From an uncultured Prochlorococcus sp. (GTDB lineage: Bacteria; Cyanobacteriota; Cyanobacteriia; PCC-6307; Cyanobiaceae), in the NCBI GenBank assembly GCA_902612005.1, contig CACMCA010000001.1, forward strand, positions 175,969 through 239,968: a DNA stretch of 64,000 bases. Direction: 5' to 3'. The notes under the pieces are model-generated. The model was not told the origin of the DNA, ran no database searches, and saw nothing but the letters and a program-made list of their open reading frames with translations. The number at the start of each line of letters is the position of its first letter. The first letter of the stretch is position 1. This document shows, one piece after another, positions 38,759 to 48,686 of this stretch. The position numbers and the translations under genes are program-made.

Positions 38759-39988
38759 GTGTCTCATTCTCTATTATTTATATGTAATGGTCATGGAGAA
38801 GATGTTATAGCATCGGAAATAATAAAAAGATTACTAAAAAAAATAAAAAATAAAAATATTGAAGTTTTGCCGTTAGTAGGTAATGGAGATATATTTAATT
38901 CCATAAAATCAAAGAATTTTCGTAAAATAGGATATTTAAAAGAGCTTCCTAGTGGAGGTTTTAGTAATCAAAGTCTGAGGGGATTTGTGCTTGATTTGTT
39001 TGCAGGATTTATAATCGATAATTTAAGAAATTTTCTCCTTGTAAAACACAAGTCAAAACATAACTGCAAAATTATCGCAGTAGGCGATTTCTTGCCATTA
39101 CTCTACGCTTGGAGTTCAGAATGCGAATTTAGTTTCATTGGAACTCCTAAAAGTGATCATACTTGGAGTAGTGGGCCAGGTTGGGATTTAAGTGATTTTT
39201 ATCATAAAATGAAGGGTTCTGAATGGGATCCATGGGAAATGTTTTTAATGAAATCTCCAAGGTGTAAAAATTTAATTATGAGAGATAAAATTACAGCTAA
39301 TAATTTGAATAAAAAAAATATCGATGCAAAATACTTGGGTAATCCAATGATGGATTTTGTTAATGCAACAAACGATAAGATATCAAATATTATTTCTTTT
39401 AAAAGGATTATTTTATTAGTTGGAAGTAGATACCCTGAAGCTCTTAAAAATCTTGATAATTTTCTAAATTGTTTGCAAGATTTTGATTTAGGAAAGGATT
39501 TGGTAATACTTTTACCTTTGAGCATTAATGCTAATGTGATTCAAATTCTAAGTTATTTAAATAAATATGGTTTTATAAAACAGACTAAAGTTAAATTTCT
39601 AATTGATGAAGATTCAGTATGGAAAAAGAAAAATCAATATGTAGTGATTGGAAAAGATAAATTCAATTCTTGGGCCAATATGGCAGAAGTTGGCTTGTCT
39701 AATGCAGGAACTGCAACAGAGCAAATTGCTGGACTTGGAATTCCATCTCTTTCTCTACCAGGATCTGGACCACAATTTACAAAATCATTTGCAAAAAGGC
39801 AATCAAGGTTATTGGGAGGCAGTGTTTTAGTTTGCAAGAACAAAAAAATTCTTTTAAAACGTTTAAGTTTACTTTTGAAAGGAAAAGTTGATAGCTTAGA
39901 ACAAGCAAAAATTGGAAAAAAAAGAATGGGGGAATCCGGAGCAAGTAAGAAAATCGTAGATGCCATAAACCTTAATTTGTTATCTTAG
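38759..39988 (+). CDS. lipid-A-disaccharide synthase-related glycosyltransferase
   Basis: A 409-residue protein like the cyanobacterial family related to LpxB (TIGR03492 type). The beginning VSHSLLFICNGHGEDVIASEI and the later LPGSGPQFTKSFAKRQ, together with SNAGTATEQIAGLGIPSL, resemble the donor-binding half of GT-B glycosyltransferases. The GTG start is inferred: the frame is open upstream but crosses tRNA-Cys, which cannot be coding, and no ATG occurs between the tRNA and the conserved region. The substrate is unknown. Confidence 0.8.
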   Translation: MSHSLLFICNGHGEDVIASEIIKRLLKKIKNKNIEVLPLVGNGDIFNSIKSKNFRKIGYLKELPSGGFSNQSLRGFVLDLFAGFIIDNLRNFLLVKHKSKHNCKIIAVGDFLPLLYAWSSECEFSFIGTPKSDHTWSSGPGWDLSDFYHKMKGSEWDPWEMFLMKSPRCKNLIMRDKITANNLNKKNIDAKYLGNPMMDFVNATNDKISNIISFKRIILLVGSRYPEALKNLDNFLNCLQDFDLGKDLVILLPLSINANVIQILSYLNKYGFIKQTKVKFLIDEDSVWKKKNQYVVIGKDKFNSWANMAEVGLSNAGTATEQIAGLGIPSLSLPGSGPQFTKSFAKRQSRLLGGSVLVCKNKKILLKRLSLLLKGKVDSLEQAKIGKKRMGESGASKKIVDAINLNLLS

Positions 39989-40024
39989 TAAATGTCACTA
40001 GCTTATTAATTATTAATTCTTTAT

Positions 40025-40291
40025 ATGTATCCAATAAATGATCGTCAATATCTAAAAATTTGTGCAGAGATTGCAAATCTTATGAGTATAAGCTTATCTT
40101 CTGCTAAAAAGAAAGTAGAAATTCAAATTGCAAAAGAAGGCTCGAAAACTATTCAAGAAAAAATACAAGTTGCGAAAAATGTTTTAAAAATTTGTGAAAA
40201 AAATGATGGAGATAAATTAAGTTCTTCAAGAATACTTGATAAACTTATGGAAACTCTTGATGGTGAAGATAATTTTTTAACTGAAGATTGA
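40025..40291 (+). CDS. hypothetical protein, small and helical
   Basis: An 88-residue protein, Lys- and Glu-rich, apparently all helical, starting MYPINDRQYLKICAEIANLM. No motif or membrane segment is recognised. Translation is supported by its good start context and codon use similar to neighbours. Converges on the RNase D-like gene with a gap of only 3 nt. Could be a small regulator or chaperone-like protein, but nothing in the sequence decides it. Confidence 0.65.
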   Translation: MYPINDRQYLKICAEIANLMSISLSSAKKKVEIQIAKEGSKTIQEKIQVAKNVLKICEKNDGDKLSSSRILDKLMETLDGEDNFLTED

Positions 40292-40294
40292 TTC

Positions 40295-40930
40295 TTAATG
40301 TTCAAATATATTTGAAAATTTTAGTATATCTAAATCAGCATGTACAGAAACTGTTTTGAAACATTTCTGAGCTAATTCATATCTATTCTCTCTTTCTAAG
40401 ATAACTTTTAATTTATGCATAGCTTCAATTAAATATCTAACATCGTTTGCTGCATAATCTAATTGATCTTTTGTTAGATATTCGTTGCTACCCCAATCAC
40501 TACTTTGCGAGCTTTTGTCCAGTTCTATACCTAACAATTCATTAATTAAATCCTTTAAACCGTGTTTATTTGTATAAGTTCTTGCCAACTTACTAGCAAT
40601 TTTTGTACAAAAAATATTTTTTGTATTAATCCCAAGATTGCATTTTAGAGCTGCTACATCAAATCTCGCATAGTGAAATATTTTTGTAATTTTTTCATCT
40701 TCAAGTAGTGCTTTTAAATGAGGAGAAGAAGATGTATTAAGTTCGATTTTTATACAAGACGTTCTTTTAGATTCATTGCATATTTGTACCAAACAGAGCC
40801 TATCTCTACCATGAATTAAACCCATTGCTTCAGTGTCAATGGCTAGGAAGGATGATTTTCTATAAAGATTATATAAATCTACAGTTAAATCGCTACTAAG
40901 AAGATCAATATTTTTATTTTCAGTTGTCAT
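40295..40930 (-). CDS. ribonuclease D-like 3'-5' exonuclease (DEDDy)
   Basis: A 211-residue single-domain exonuclease. ExoI is AIDTEAMGLIHGRDRLCLVQ (Asp, Glu), ExoII is FHYARFDVAALKCNLGI (Asp) and ExoIII contains QLDYAANDVRYL (Tyr and Asp), so all DEDDy catalytic residues are present. It lacks the HRDC domains of E. coli RNase D, so is a shorter type that may trim tRNA or other small RNA 3' ends. Start is ATG. Confidence 0.9.
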   Translation of the reverse strand: MTTENKNIDLLSSDLTVDLYNLYRKSSFLAIDTEAMGLIHGRDRLCLVQICNESKRTSCIKIELNTSSSPHLKALLEDEKITKIFHYARFDVAALKCNLGINTKNIFCTKIASKLARTYTNKHGLKDLINELLGIELDKSSQSSDWGSNEYLTKDQLDYAANDVRYLIEAMHKLKVILERENRYELAQKCFKTVSVHADLDILKFSNIFEH

Positions 40931-41092
40931 TTTAATAAGTATTTAAGGTAAATGAAGGTTTAGAATATTACTTAAGGTTTTATTTAATTAAGAATTTTTT
41001 TCTAATAGGAACATTTTACAGAATAATTCAAAAAAATTATAATATGATGTAACTTTAATTTTTATTCTCGAGTTACTAGAAAAAATTATTTA

Positions 41093-41650
41093 ATGTCATA
41101 TCCCTTAAATTCAACATTATTGCTGACAATTCTCTTGGCCATAGGATTATTTTTTTTTCTTAGGGCTTCAAGTAAAGATAGAACAACCATCGTTGAGATT
41201 TCATCTTCCCAGCAGCCAATTAAGGTTTTAAATGGTTTATGTGAATGGCTTAATTTGAGGGGATGGAAGCAAACAGGAGGAGATTTTGAACAAAGAATTT
41301 TAATATTTAAGGGTCAAGTTGTTTCTAGTAAATTTTTAGCAATTTTTTTAGGTTTTCTTGGCGGTTTTGGTTCATGTGCTTTGGGATTAGTAATTATTCA
41401 AATATATCCTGAATTAGGTTGGTGGCCTATTCTTTTGGGATTAATTGGTGGCCCTCTGTCTGGAATTGTTTATTTTAAAAAATCAGCAAGAGAGGAGAAA
41501 TTTGAATTAAGGTTGATCAACGAAAATGAAAATAATTCAACTTTTATGAGACTTAGAGCCCATAGGGATGAGTTAATCTCCTTAGAAAATGAACTCGGAG
41601 AAAAACTTCAATTGAAAAGTGACGGTTCTTTATTCAAAACACCTATTTAA
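41093..41650 (+). CDS. cofactor assembly of complex C subunit B (CCB2/CCB4-like)
   Basis: A 185-residue membrane protein with an N-terminal hydrophobic span (TLLLTILLAIGLFFFLRASS) followed by KDRT, a soluble loop, and a second pair of spans around residues 80-125 (FLAIFLGFLGGFGSCALG). This pattern is that of cyanobacterial and plastid CCB2/CCB4 proteins, which attach heme ci covalently to cytochrome b6. The call is from memory of the family's beginning and topology. Confidence 0.65.
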   Translation: MSYPLNSTLLLTILLAIGLFFFLRASSKDRTTIVEISSSQQPIKVLNGLCEWLNLRGWKQTGGDFEQRILIFKGQVVSSKFLAIFLGFLGGFGSCALGLVIIQIYPELGWWPILLGLIGGPLSGIVYFKKSAREEKFELRLINENENNSTFMRLRAHRDELISLENELGEKLQLKSDGSLFKTPI

Positions 41651-41676
41651 AATACTTTAAAATTTATCCTATAGTT

Positions 41677-42705
41677 TTAATCAAAAATATTATTCTCTAT
41701 ACAGAATTTCTCTAATTTTTTATCATTTAGCCAATTTTGGGGTTTTGTAAAAATTGATGTCAGAAATTCCTCTCGAGAATTCTTTTTAGCTTTATATCCA
41801 TATTCCCATCTAGCTAAAGGCGGTAAGGACATTAATATAGATTCAGTTCTGCCATTTGTTTGTAGTCCAAAAATTGTCCCTCTATCCCAAACTAAATTGA
41901 ATTCGACATATCTACCTCTTCGATATAGCTGGAATTCTCTTTCCTTAGATGAATATGTTTGAGAAGCTCTTTTTTCGATAATGGGCAAATATGAAGGGAG
42001 GAATGCTTCCCCACAGTTTTCCGCTAAAGAAAATAAATTATCCCAATTTAAATTAGATCTGCCAATATTTTGTGAAGCTTTTGATGCTTCTCCATTTTGA
42101 TTATTTCCTCTATAAATATTGCCTGAACCATCTTGATAATCATAAAAAATTCCTCCTATGCCTCTAGATTCATTTCTATGTTTCAAGAAGAAATATTCAT
42201 CACACCATGGTTTGAAAACTTTATGCAAATCTTGATCAACTTTCTCACAAGCTTTTTTATGCTCATTATGAAAATTTCTTACATCAGAAAGATAAGGATA
42301 AAAAGGGGTTAAGTCTGCACCTCCCCCAAACCACCAAACAGGACCAGCTTCGAAATATCGATAATTCAGATGCACTGTAGGAATAAAGGGATTCTTAGGA
42401 TGTAAAACCATAGAAGTACCCGTAGCAAACCATTCATGACCTTTTGCTTCCGGCCTTTGAGAGATTATAGATTGAGGTAATTCTTTTCCCTGTACTTCCG
42501 AGAAATTTACGCCTGCTTGTTCAAAAATAGAACCATTTTTCAATACTCTTGACCTTCCTCCGCCACCTTCGTCTCTTAGCCAGGATTCCTCTGTAAATTT
42601 TCCTTTGCCATCTACATTTTCAAGCCCTGAACAAATTTTGTCTTGTAGAGTTAATAAGAGATTTTTAGTTGTTTCTCTCGAGTTTTTGGGAGGTTCTTTC
42701 AACAT
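41677..42705 (-). CDS. hemF: coproporphyrinogen III oxidase, aerobic
   Basis: A 342-residue oxygen-dependent enzyme of heme and chlorophyll synthesis that decarboxylates two propionates to form protoporphyrinogen IX. The conserved [19 protein letters not shown] and [31 protein letters not shown] and [12 protein letters not shown] segments are diagnostic. Length is standard; start is ATG. Divergent from mrp, with about 160 nt for promoters. It provides precursors that heme oxygenase and chlorophyll synthesis share. Confidence 0.97.
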   Translation of the reverse strand: MLKEPPKNSRETTKNLLLTLQDKICSGLENVDGKGKFTEESWLRDEGGGGRSRVLKNGSIFEQAGVNFSEVQGKELPQSIISQRPEAKGHEWFATGTSMVLHPKNPFIPTVHLNYRYFEAGPVWWFGGGADLTPFYPYLSDVRNFHNEHKKACEKVDQDLHKVFKPWCDEYFFLKHRNESRGIGGIFYDYQDGSGNIYRGNNQNGEASKASQNIGRSNLNWDNLFSLAENCGEAFLPSYLPIIEKRASQTYSSKEREFQLYRRGRYVEFNLVWDRGTIFGLQTNGRTESILMSLPPLARWEYGYKAKKNSREEFLTSIFTKPQNWLNDKKLEKFCIENNIFD

Positions 42706-42864
42706 GTATTTAGTAAATCTTGAAGAAAAAAATTTTTTTGGTTAATTATAAGTTTCTCTTTATAATTTCTCTTAGGGGGTCCTTATTGCCTATTATTTGA
42801 TAGTTCGACATAGTTCTTAATCTTTTAAACAGTCGACTACCTCGTCAAAATATTTAAAAATTTA

Positions 42865-43935
42865 ATGACTACAATAGAAGATGCGAATTTTGCTTTACAA
42901 AAAGTTCTAGATGCTGGATCACAGAAAAATGTAATTGAATTAGCTTGGATTAAAAATATAAGAGTAACTATACCTAGGGTAATCGTAACATTATCATTAC
43001 CATCGTTCGCAAATTCTCAGAGAGAAAGAATTGTACAAGAGGTTAGAGGGGTACTACTGGATTTTGAAGATATTGATAATGTTCAAATAGAGATAGATAA
43101 TAATCCTTCCAAAACAGAATCTCAAAATCAAAGTAATGCTCCTGAGTTACAGGAGATTGATGGAATTCGGCATATCATAGCTGTTAGCAGTGGTAAAGGT
43201 GGAGTTGGTAAAAGTACTATTGCAGTTAATCTCGCTTGTTCTCTAGCTAAATTAGGCTTAAAAACTGGTTTGCTGGATGCGGATATATATGGACCTAATA
43301 CTCCCTCAATGATGGGAGTTGCCGAACAAAGTCCAAAGGTTACAGAAGGTAGTGGCAGTGATCAAAGGTTAATACCAATAAATAAATATGGAATTTCATT
43401 GGTATCAATGGGTTTCCTCATAGAAGAAGGTCAGCCAGTTATATGGAGAGGACCAATGCTTAATAGTATTATCAGACAATTTTTGTACCAAGTTGAATGG
43501 AATAATCTTGATTTTTTGGTTATTGATTTGCCTCCAGGAACAGGGGACGCTCAAATATCCCTTTCTCAATCTGTACCTATTTCTGGAGCTATAGTTGTCA
43601 CTACTCCTCAACAAGTATCTTTGCAAGATGCAAGGAGAGGATTATCAATGTTTAAACAACTCGGAGTACCTTTACTGGGAATTGTAGAAAATATGTCAGT
43701 ATTTATTCCGCCAGATATGCCAGGTAAAAAATATGAAATTTTTGGTAAAGGTGGTGGACAAATATTAGCTAACGAAAATGACTTACCATTATTAGCTCAA
43801 ATTCCCATTGAAATCCCTCTTGTTGATGATAGTAATAAAGGTGTACCAATATCAATAAGCCAGCCCAATAAAGAGAGCTCTGTTGTATTTGGTAATTTAG
43901 CTCAATTAATTAAGAATCAATTTGTTAATACTTAA
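42865..43935 (+). CDS. mrp: Mrp/ApbC-type P-loop ATPase, Fe-S cluster carrier family
   Basis: A 356-residue protein with an N-terminal DUF59 domain (residues about 5-85) and a MinD-like ATPase. The deviant Walker A is SSGKGGVGKSTIA, and DLPPGTGDAQI and DADIYGPNTPSM are family blocks. The usual CxxC near ENMS, which holds the Fe-S cluster in ApbC, is missing: the segment reads ENMSVFIPPDMPGKKYE, and only one cysteine remains in the whole chain. It starts ATG and is followed 3 nt later by rodA. Confidence 0.93.
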   Translation: MTTIEDANFALQKVLDAGSQKNVIELAWIKNIRVTIPRVIVTLSLPSFANSQRERIVQEVRGVLLDFEDIDNVQIEIDNNPSKTESQNQSNAPELQEIDGIRHIIAVSSGKGGVGKSTIAVNLACSLAKLGLKTGLLDADIYGPNTPSMMGVAEQSPKVTEGSGSDQRLIPINKYGISLVSMGFLIEEGQPVIWRGPMLNSIIRQFLYQVEWNNLDFLVIDLPPGTGDAQISLSQSVPISGAIVVTTPQQVSLQDARRGLSMFKQLGVPLLGIVENMSVFIPPDMPGKKYEIFGKGGGQILANENDLPLLAQIPIEIPLVDDSNKGVPISISQPNKESSVVFGNLAQLIKNQFVNT

Positions 43936-43938
43936 TTA

Positions 43939-45207
43939 ATGTTTAAGAGAATTTCTTTATTAAATAACAGGGGATTTTTACAAAAAAAAGACAACTTTAA
44001 TAGAGTTTTTTTATTTTCTCCGCTACTTATAATTCCCCTGTTTTTAGTTATTATTTCCGGTTTATTGATAAAAAGTATTCAGGGTGAATTTGTAGTATCA
44101 AACTATTTAGGACATATCCTAACTGGTTTTTTTGGCTATTTCTTAGCATTTTTTATTTCTTATATACCGTTAGAGAGAATTAGAAAGTATGTATTTCCAT
44201 TTTATTTTTGTACTTTAATATCCTTATTACTAATTTATTTTTTTGGGATTTCAGTTTCTGGAGCTCAAAGATGGCTAGACTTGGGCATCTTTTCTTTTCA
44301 GCCTTCAGAAGTAGCTAAACTTAGTTCTGTATTGACTCTTGCTTTAGTACTCGACAAAAAAATAATTTTAACAGTAAGAGATTTAGTATTGCCCTTATTA
44401 GTAGTAGTAATTCCCTGGTTATTAATTTTCTTTCAACCGGATTTAGGGACCTCTTTAGTTTTACTTGTTTTGACAGGTGTGATGCTCTATTGGTCGCAAA
44501 TGCCCATAGAGTGGATTTTGATATTAGTGTTTTGTATTGTCACTTCTATATTTTATTTAATCTTACCAATTCTTCTTATTTTCTGGATTCCAGCAATGGG
44601 ATATCTTGCTTATAGATCTTCTAAAAAGAAAATTATTTTTTCTGCTCTCGCTATTTCTTTTCATTTATTTGTGGCAAAATTGACACCAATTTTGTGGCAA
44701 TATGGCTTAAAAGATTATCAAAAAGATAGATTAGTTTTATTTTTAGATCCAAATAGAGATCCGTTAGGTGGCGGATATCATTTGATACAGAGTCAAATTG
44801 CAATTGGTTCTGGCGGATTATTTGGGACTGGTTTGCTACAAGGTAAACTGACTAATTTACAATTTATACCTGAACAACATACTGATTTTATATTCAGTGC
44901 TTTAGGCGAAGAATTGGGTTTTGTGGGGTGCATTGTAGTTTTATTTTTGTTCTTTTTTTTGATTAAAAAACTTATTAATATTGCAACAATTGCTAGGACT
45001 AAATTTGAATCTCTAATTGTTATTGGAATAGCCTCAACTTTTTTATTTCAAATAATTATTAATTTATTTATGACTATTGGATTAGGACCAGTTACTGGTA
45101 TTCCCCTTCCTTTTATGAGCTATGGTCGAACTTCATTGTTGACTAATTTTATATCTATTGGATTTGTTTTATCTATATTTAAACGTTCAAGATCACTAAG
45201 AAGTTAA
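43939..45207 (+). CDS. rodA: rod shape-determining SEDS protein RodA
   Basis: A 422-residue polytopic SEDS glycosyltransferase that polymerises peptidoglycan with a partner PBP2 during elongation. The conserved SGAQRWLDLGIFSFQPSEVAK and QLGFIPEQHTDFIFS-like segment FIPEQHTDFIFSALGEE, and ending PFMSYGRTSLL, identify it. It is far from mreBCD here. The stop overlaps the next gene's ATG in the pattern of TAATGA-type coupling. An extra hydrophilic loop follows the fifth or sixth span. Confidence 0.94.
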   Translation: MFKRISLLNNRGFLQKKDNFNRVFLFSPLLIIPLFLVIISGLLIKSIQGEFVVSNYLGHILTGFFGYFLAFFISYIPLERIRKYVFPFYFCTLISLLLIYFFGISVSGAQRWLDLGIFSFQPSEVAKLSSVLTLALVLDKKIILTVRDLVLPLLVVVIPWLLIFFQPDLGTSLVLLVLTGVMLYWSQMPIEWILILVFCIVTSIFYLILPILLIFWIPAMGYLAYRSSKKKIIFSALAISFHLFVAKLTPILWQYGLKDYQKDRLVLFLDPNRDPLGGGYHLIQSQIAIGSGGLFGTGLLQGKLTNLQFIPEQHTDFIFSALGEELGFVGCIVVLFLFFFLIKKLINIATIARTKFESLIVIGIASTFLFQIIINLFMTIGLGPVTGIPLPFMSYGRTSLLTNFISIGFVLSIFKRSRSLRS

Positions 45208-46571
45208 TGAAATCGCAAATAACAATAAAAAAAATTCAAGACCTTTTGATGAAAGAAGTTCAAACTATAAATGTAGATGATGATACATCTAGAAGAATGT
45301 GGTGGGCTTCTTTAGAAGTTATTCAAAAAGATTTCCTACCTCAGAATTATAAACAGGGGGGGATTTGGGTTGCTTCACCTTTGCCAGCTTTTAATGATAA
45401 AAAATTTTTAAATCAACTTCATGGATGGCTTTGGTCTCCTGAGGGTTTCCCATACTTTAAAAATGAAAATGCAGGTTTTTTACCAGTCAATAATTCAGAA
45501 AAGATAAAAAAAGATTTCGATTTAGTTAGTAACTATAAAGTCTTAAATCTTTCTCAAGAAGACGGTTATGAACCTTTTTTGATGATAATCACCCCAAATT
45601 TTCAATGCGTATTATCAATTGTAGGAGAAAAAGATAAGAAAATATTATTAATGAAGTGTGATGAAGAAAGCCTAAAACTTTCAATTGAATTGATGCATGC
45701 GAAATTAAATCAAGAAAATTATGAGGAAGGAGTAAAATTTCGTAATGCAATCAATAATTTAGGTAATCTTAATATTAACAATCAATTTGAAAAATTATTT
45801 TGGCCAACATTATCGTCAAAATTAGCAAGTATTTCGACCAACCATAACATACAGAATTCTTTGAAAAACGATGAAAAAAATGTGCAAATAACTGAAGCAA
45901 AATTATTACGTGCAATTTCTCATGAAGTAAGAACTCCTTTAGCAACAATAAGAACTCTTATAAGTTCTACTTTAAAAAAATATAAAATGGATGAATCAAT
46001 GAGAAATCGTTTAATTCAAATAGATAATGAATGTAATGAACAAATTGATAGGTTTGGTTTAATCTTTAATGCAGCAGAATTAGTGGGTAATGAATTACCA
46101 TCATTGAATAACTTGGCGAAAATTAATTTAGCGGAAATTTTTAAAAAGCTTGCTCCTTTCTGGACTAAACAATTAAATAGACGTGGTATTTCTTTGAAGA
46201 TAGATATCCCCAAACAACTTCCACAAATTTTGAGTGATTCTGAAAAATTGGAATTAATGTTAAGAGGATTAATTGATAAAAATACTAGAGGATTAAAAGA
46301 AGGTAGTACATTGATTTTAGAATTAAGACCAGCTGGTCAAAAACTTAAACTTGAACTCAAAGTACAAAAATTAGATAACAATCAAAAAGAAATTCTAAAA
46401 AAAAATCACGGTTCTGATATAGGTCCTGTTTTAAATTGGAACCCTCAAACTGGAAGTTTGCAACTTAGTCAAAATGCTACTCAAAAGTTGTTAGCCAGTT
46501 TAGGAGGGCATGTCACAAAAAGACGTGATACAGGCTTAACAGTATTTTTCCCGATTTCAGATTCAAAATGA
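45207..46571 (+). CDS. sensor histidine kinase-like protein with degenerate ATPase domain
   Basis: A 454-residue soluble protein. Residues 1-200 form an unrecognised sensory domain; residues 220-290 are a HisKA domain with the H-box AISHEVRTPLATIRTLI. The C-terminal region has the position of an HATPase but lacks a clear N-box asparagine (LMLRGLIDKNTRG) and has no DxGxG; only a weak ending, LASLGGHVTKRRDTG, resembles the last helix and glycine loop. It may bind ATP poorly or act as a phosphotransfer partner. It is coupled to rodA by a one-base overlap. No response regulator lies next to it. Confidence 0.8.
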   Translation: MKSQITIKKIQDLLMKEVQTINVDDDTSRRMWWASLEVIQKDFLPQNYKQGGIWVASPLPAFNDKKFLNQLHGWLWSPEGFPYFKNENAGFLPVNNSEKIKKDFDLVSNYKVLNLSQEDGYEPFLMIITPNFQCVLSIVGEKDKKILLMKCDEESLKLSIELMHAKLNQENYEEGVKFRNAINNLGNLNINNQFEKLFWPTLSSKLASISTNHNIQNSLKNDEKNVQITEAKLLRAISHEVRTPLATIRTLISSTLKKYKMDESMRNRLIQIDNECNEQIDRFGLIFNAAELVGNELPSLNNLAKINLAEIFKKLAPFWTKQLNRRGISLKIDIPKQLPQILSDSEKLELMLRGLIDKNTRGLKEGSTLILELRPAGQKLKLELKVQKLDNNQKEILKKNHGSDIGPVLNWNPQTGSLQLSQNATQKLLASLGGHVTKRRDTGLTVFFPISDSK

Positions 46572-46683
46572 AATGAGAATTAAGTTATATATTTATTAAA
46601 TAATGTAGAAACTTTCATATCATTTTTGAATTTTGCAAAATATGAATGCTAACTTCTTATATATAAATAACTCAAAAATTAGG

Positions 46684-47106
46684 ATGACTGAAACTTTAGT
46701 TGGTCAATTTCCAAAGCATATAGGAAGTACTGGGGGTTTATTAAACTCAGCAGAAACCGAAGAAAAATATGCAATTGTATGGAAAAGTTCAAAGGAACAA
46801 GCATTTGAATTGCCCACCGGGGGAGCGGCTATTATGCATGAAGGTGATAATTTAATGTACTTTGCAAGAAAAGAACAATGCCTTGCATTAGGGACACAAT
46901 TAAGAGCTTTTAAACCAAGAATTGAAGATTTTAAAATCTACAGAATTTTCCCAGGTGGTGATATTGAATTTTTACACCCAAAGGATGGTGTTTTTCCCGA
47001 AAAAGTAAATGAAGGCAGAGAGAAAGTAGGACATAATCCCAGAAGAATAGGCGAGAATCCTAATCCAGCTGGTTTGAAATTTACAACTAAGAATACTTTT
47101 GATTAA
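46684..47106 (+). CDS. psaD: photosystem I reaction center subunit II (PsaD)
   Basis: A 140-residue basic stromal subunit that docks ferredoxin on photosystem I and stabilises PsaC. The conserved [20 protein letters not shown] start, [15 protein letters not shown] and [15 protein letters not shown] are diagnostic. The frame is open 17 codons upstream with another ATG, but MTETL is the family's usual start, so the later ATG was chosen. Its 5' spacer should hold the light-regulated promoter. The trpE gene begins about 60 nt downstream. Confidence 0.95.
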   Translation: MTETLVGQFPKHIGSTGGLLNSAETEEKYAIVWKSSKEQAFELPTGGAAIMHEGDNLMYFARKEQCLALGTQLRAFKPRIEDFKIYRIFPGGDIEFLHPKDGVFPEKVNEGREKVGHNPRRIGENPNPAGLKFTTKNTFD

Positions 47107-47165
47107 CTTCCTTAAAGTTGATATAAAAGAAAAACATAATTATAATTTGGGTTGAGATTTTTAAT

Positions 47166-48686
47166 ATGATCAGCTCACAGAAAGATAGTTTTTTAAAGGC
47201 TTACAAAGAAGGTAAAAATTTTATACCTATCATTGAAACTTGGCCAGCAGATTTAGAGACTCCATTATCTACTTGGTTAAAATTATCTTCAAAAGATTCA
47301 CATGGAGTTTTTCTTGAATCTGTTGAAGGTGGTGAAAATTTGGGCAGGTGGAGTATCGTTGCTACTAAACCTCTTTGGGAAGCCGTTTGTTATGGAGAAG
47401 AAATAGTTAAAACTTGGAATAATGGCGAAATTGAAAATCATAAAGGTGATCCTTTTGATATTTTAAAAAGTTGGACAAAGGAATACAAGTCAATCATTCT
47501 TGATGATTTACCATCAATTGGACAATTATATGGCTCTTGGGGTTATGAATTAATAAATCGAATAGAACCAAGCGTTCCAATAAATGAAATACCAGAAAAC
47601 AATATCCCTTATGGTTCTTGGATGTTTTTTGATCAGTTAGTTGTTTTTGATCAAATAAAAAGATGTATTACTGCAGTGGTTTATGCAGATGCAACTTCTT
47701 TAAAAGAGTCCTCGATGGAAGAGTTGTATCTAAACTCAATTTCTAAAATTCAGAAAACTAGAAATTTAATGAGAGTTCCTCTTAAAGAAAATCAGTTTTT
47801 AGATTGGAATGAAAATGAGAATTTGACTTTAGATCTAGAAAGTAATTGGAAGAAAAAAGATTTTGAGGATGCAGTTCTCTCTGCAAAAGAATATATAAGA
47901 AATGGAGATATCTTCCAAATAGTTATCAGTCAGAGATTTCAAACTCAAGTTAGTAATGATCCCTTTAATTTATATAGAAGTTTGAGGATGGTTAATCCAT
48001 CTCCATACATGTCATTTTTTGACTTTGGCTCATGGTATCTGATTGGTTCAAGTCCTGAAGTAATGGTTAAAGCTGAAAAAAATAAAAATAGTCAGATTGT
48101 TGCTAGCTTAAGACCAATAGCTGGCACAAGACCTAGAGGTATTGATAATCAACAAGACTTGGAATTAGAAAAGGATTTATTAAAAGATCCAAAAGAAATA
48201 GCTGAGCACGTAATGCTTATTGATCTTGGGAGAAATGATCTTGGAAGAGTTTGTGAAATTGGTACTGTGAAGGTTAAGGATTTAATGGTTATTGAGAAAT
48301 ATTCACATGTTATGCATATAGTTAGTGAAGTTGAGGGAATCTTAAAAAAAAATGCTGATGTATGGGATTTGCTTAAGGCATCTTTTCCCGCCGGGACAGT
48401 GACTGGCGCGCCAAAAATAAGAGCTATGCAATTAATTAAGCATTTTGAAAAAGATGCTAGAGGACCTTATGCTGGTGTTTACGGATCTATTGACGTTAAT
48501 GGTGCATTAAATACAGCAATTACGATAAGAACTATGATAGTTAAACCCTCAATAGATGGGAAATACGATGTTTCAGTGCAAGCAGGAGCTGGAATAGTTG
48601 CTGATTCTTTTCCTGAAAATGAATATCAAGAGACAATAAATAAAGCAAAGGGGATATTAAAAGCATTAGCCTGTTTGGATAAATAA
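47166..48686 (+). CDS. trpE: anthranilate synthase component I
   Basis: A 506-residue chorismate-utilising enzyme that forms anthranilate for tryptophan with glutamine amidotransferase TrpG (not here). The chorismate site residues appear in NPSPYMSFFDFGSWYLIGSS, IAGTRPRGID, HVMLIDLGRNDLGRV and FPAGTVTGAPKIRAM. The N-terminal domain gives LESVEGGENLGRWSI, near the tryptophan feedback site. One base after its stop begins the gshA gene. Confidence 0.96.
   Translation: MISSQKDSFLKAYKEGKNFIPIIETWPADLETPLSTWLKLSSKDSHGVFLESVEGGENLGRWSIVATKPLWEAVCYGEEIVKTWNNGEIENHKGDPFDILKSWTKEYKSIILDDLPSIGQLYGSWGYELINRIEPSVPINEIPENNIPYGSWMFFDQLVVFDQIKRCITAVVYADATSLKESSMEELYLNSISKIQKTRNLMRVPLKENQFLDWNENENLTLDLESNWKKKDFEDAVLSAKEYIRNGDIFQIVISQRFQTQVSNDPFNLYRSLRMVNPSPYMSFFDFGSWYLIGSSPEVMVKAEKNKNSQIVASLRPIAGTRPRGIDNQQDLELEKDLLKDPKEIAEHVMLIDLGRNDLGRVCEIGTVKVKDLMVIEKYSHVMHIVSEVEGILKKNADVWDLLKASFPAGTVTGAPKIRAMQLIKHFEKDARGPYAGVYGSIDVNGALNTAITIRTMIVKPSIDGKYDVSVQAGAGIVADSFPENEYQETINKAKGILKALACLDK

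Noticed and set aside
39202..39966. Two long minus-strand frames inside the lipid-A-disaccharide synthase-like gene
   Set aside because: They mirror the plus-strand gene, have no family match and no spacing suggesting real genes.
46633..46683. N-terminal extension of psaD
   Set aside because: Family members start with MTETL; the extra 17 residues do not look conserved.
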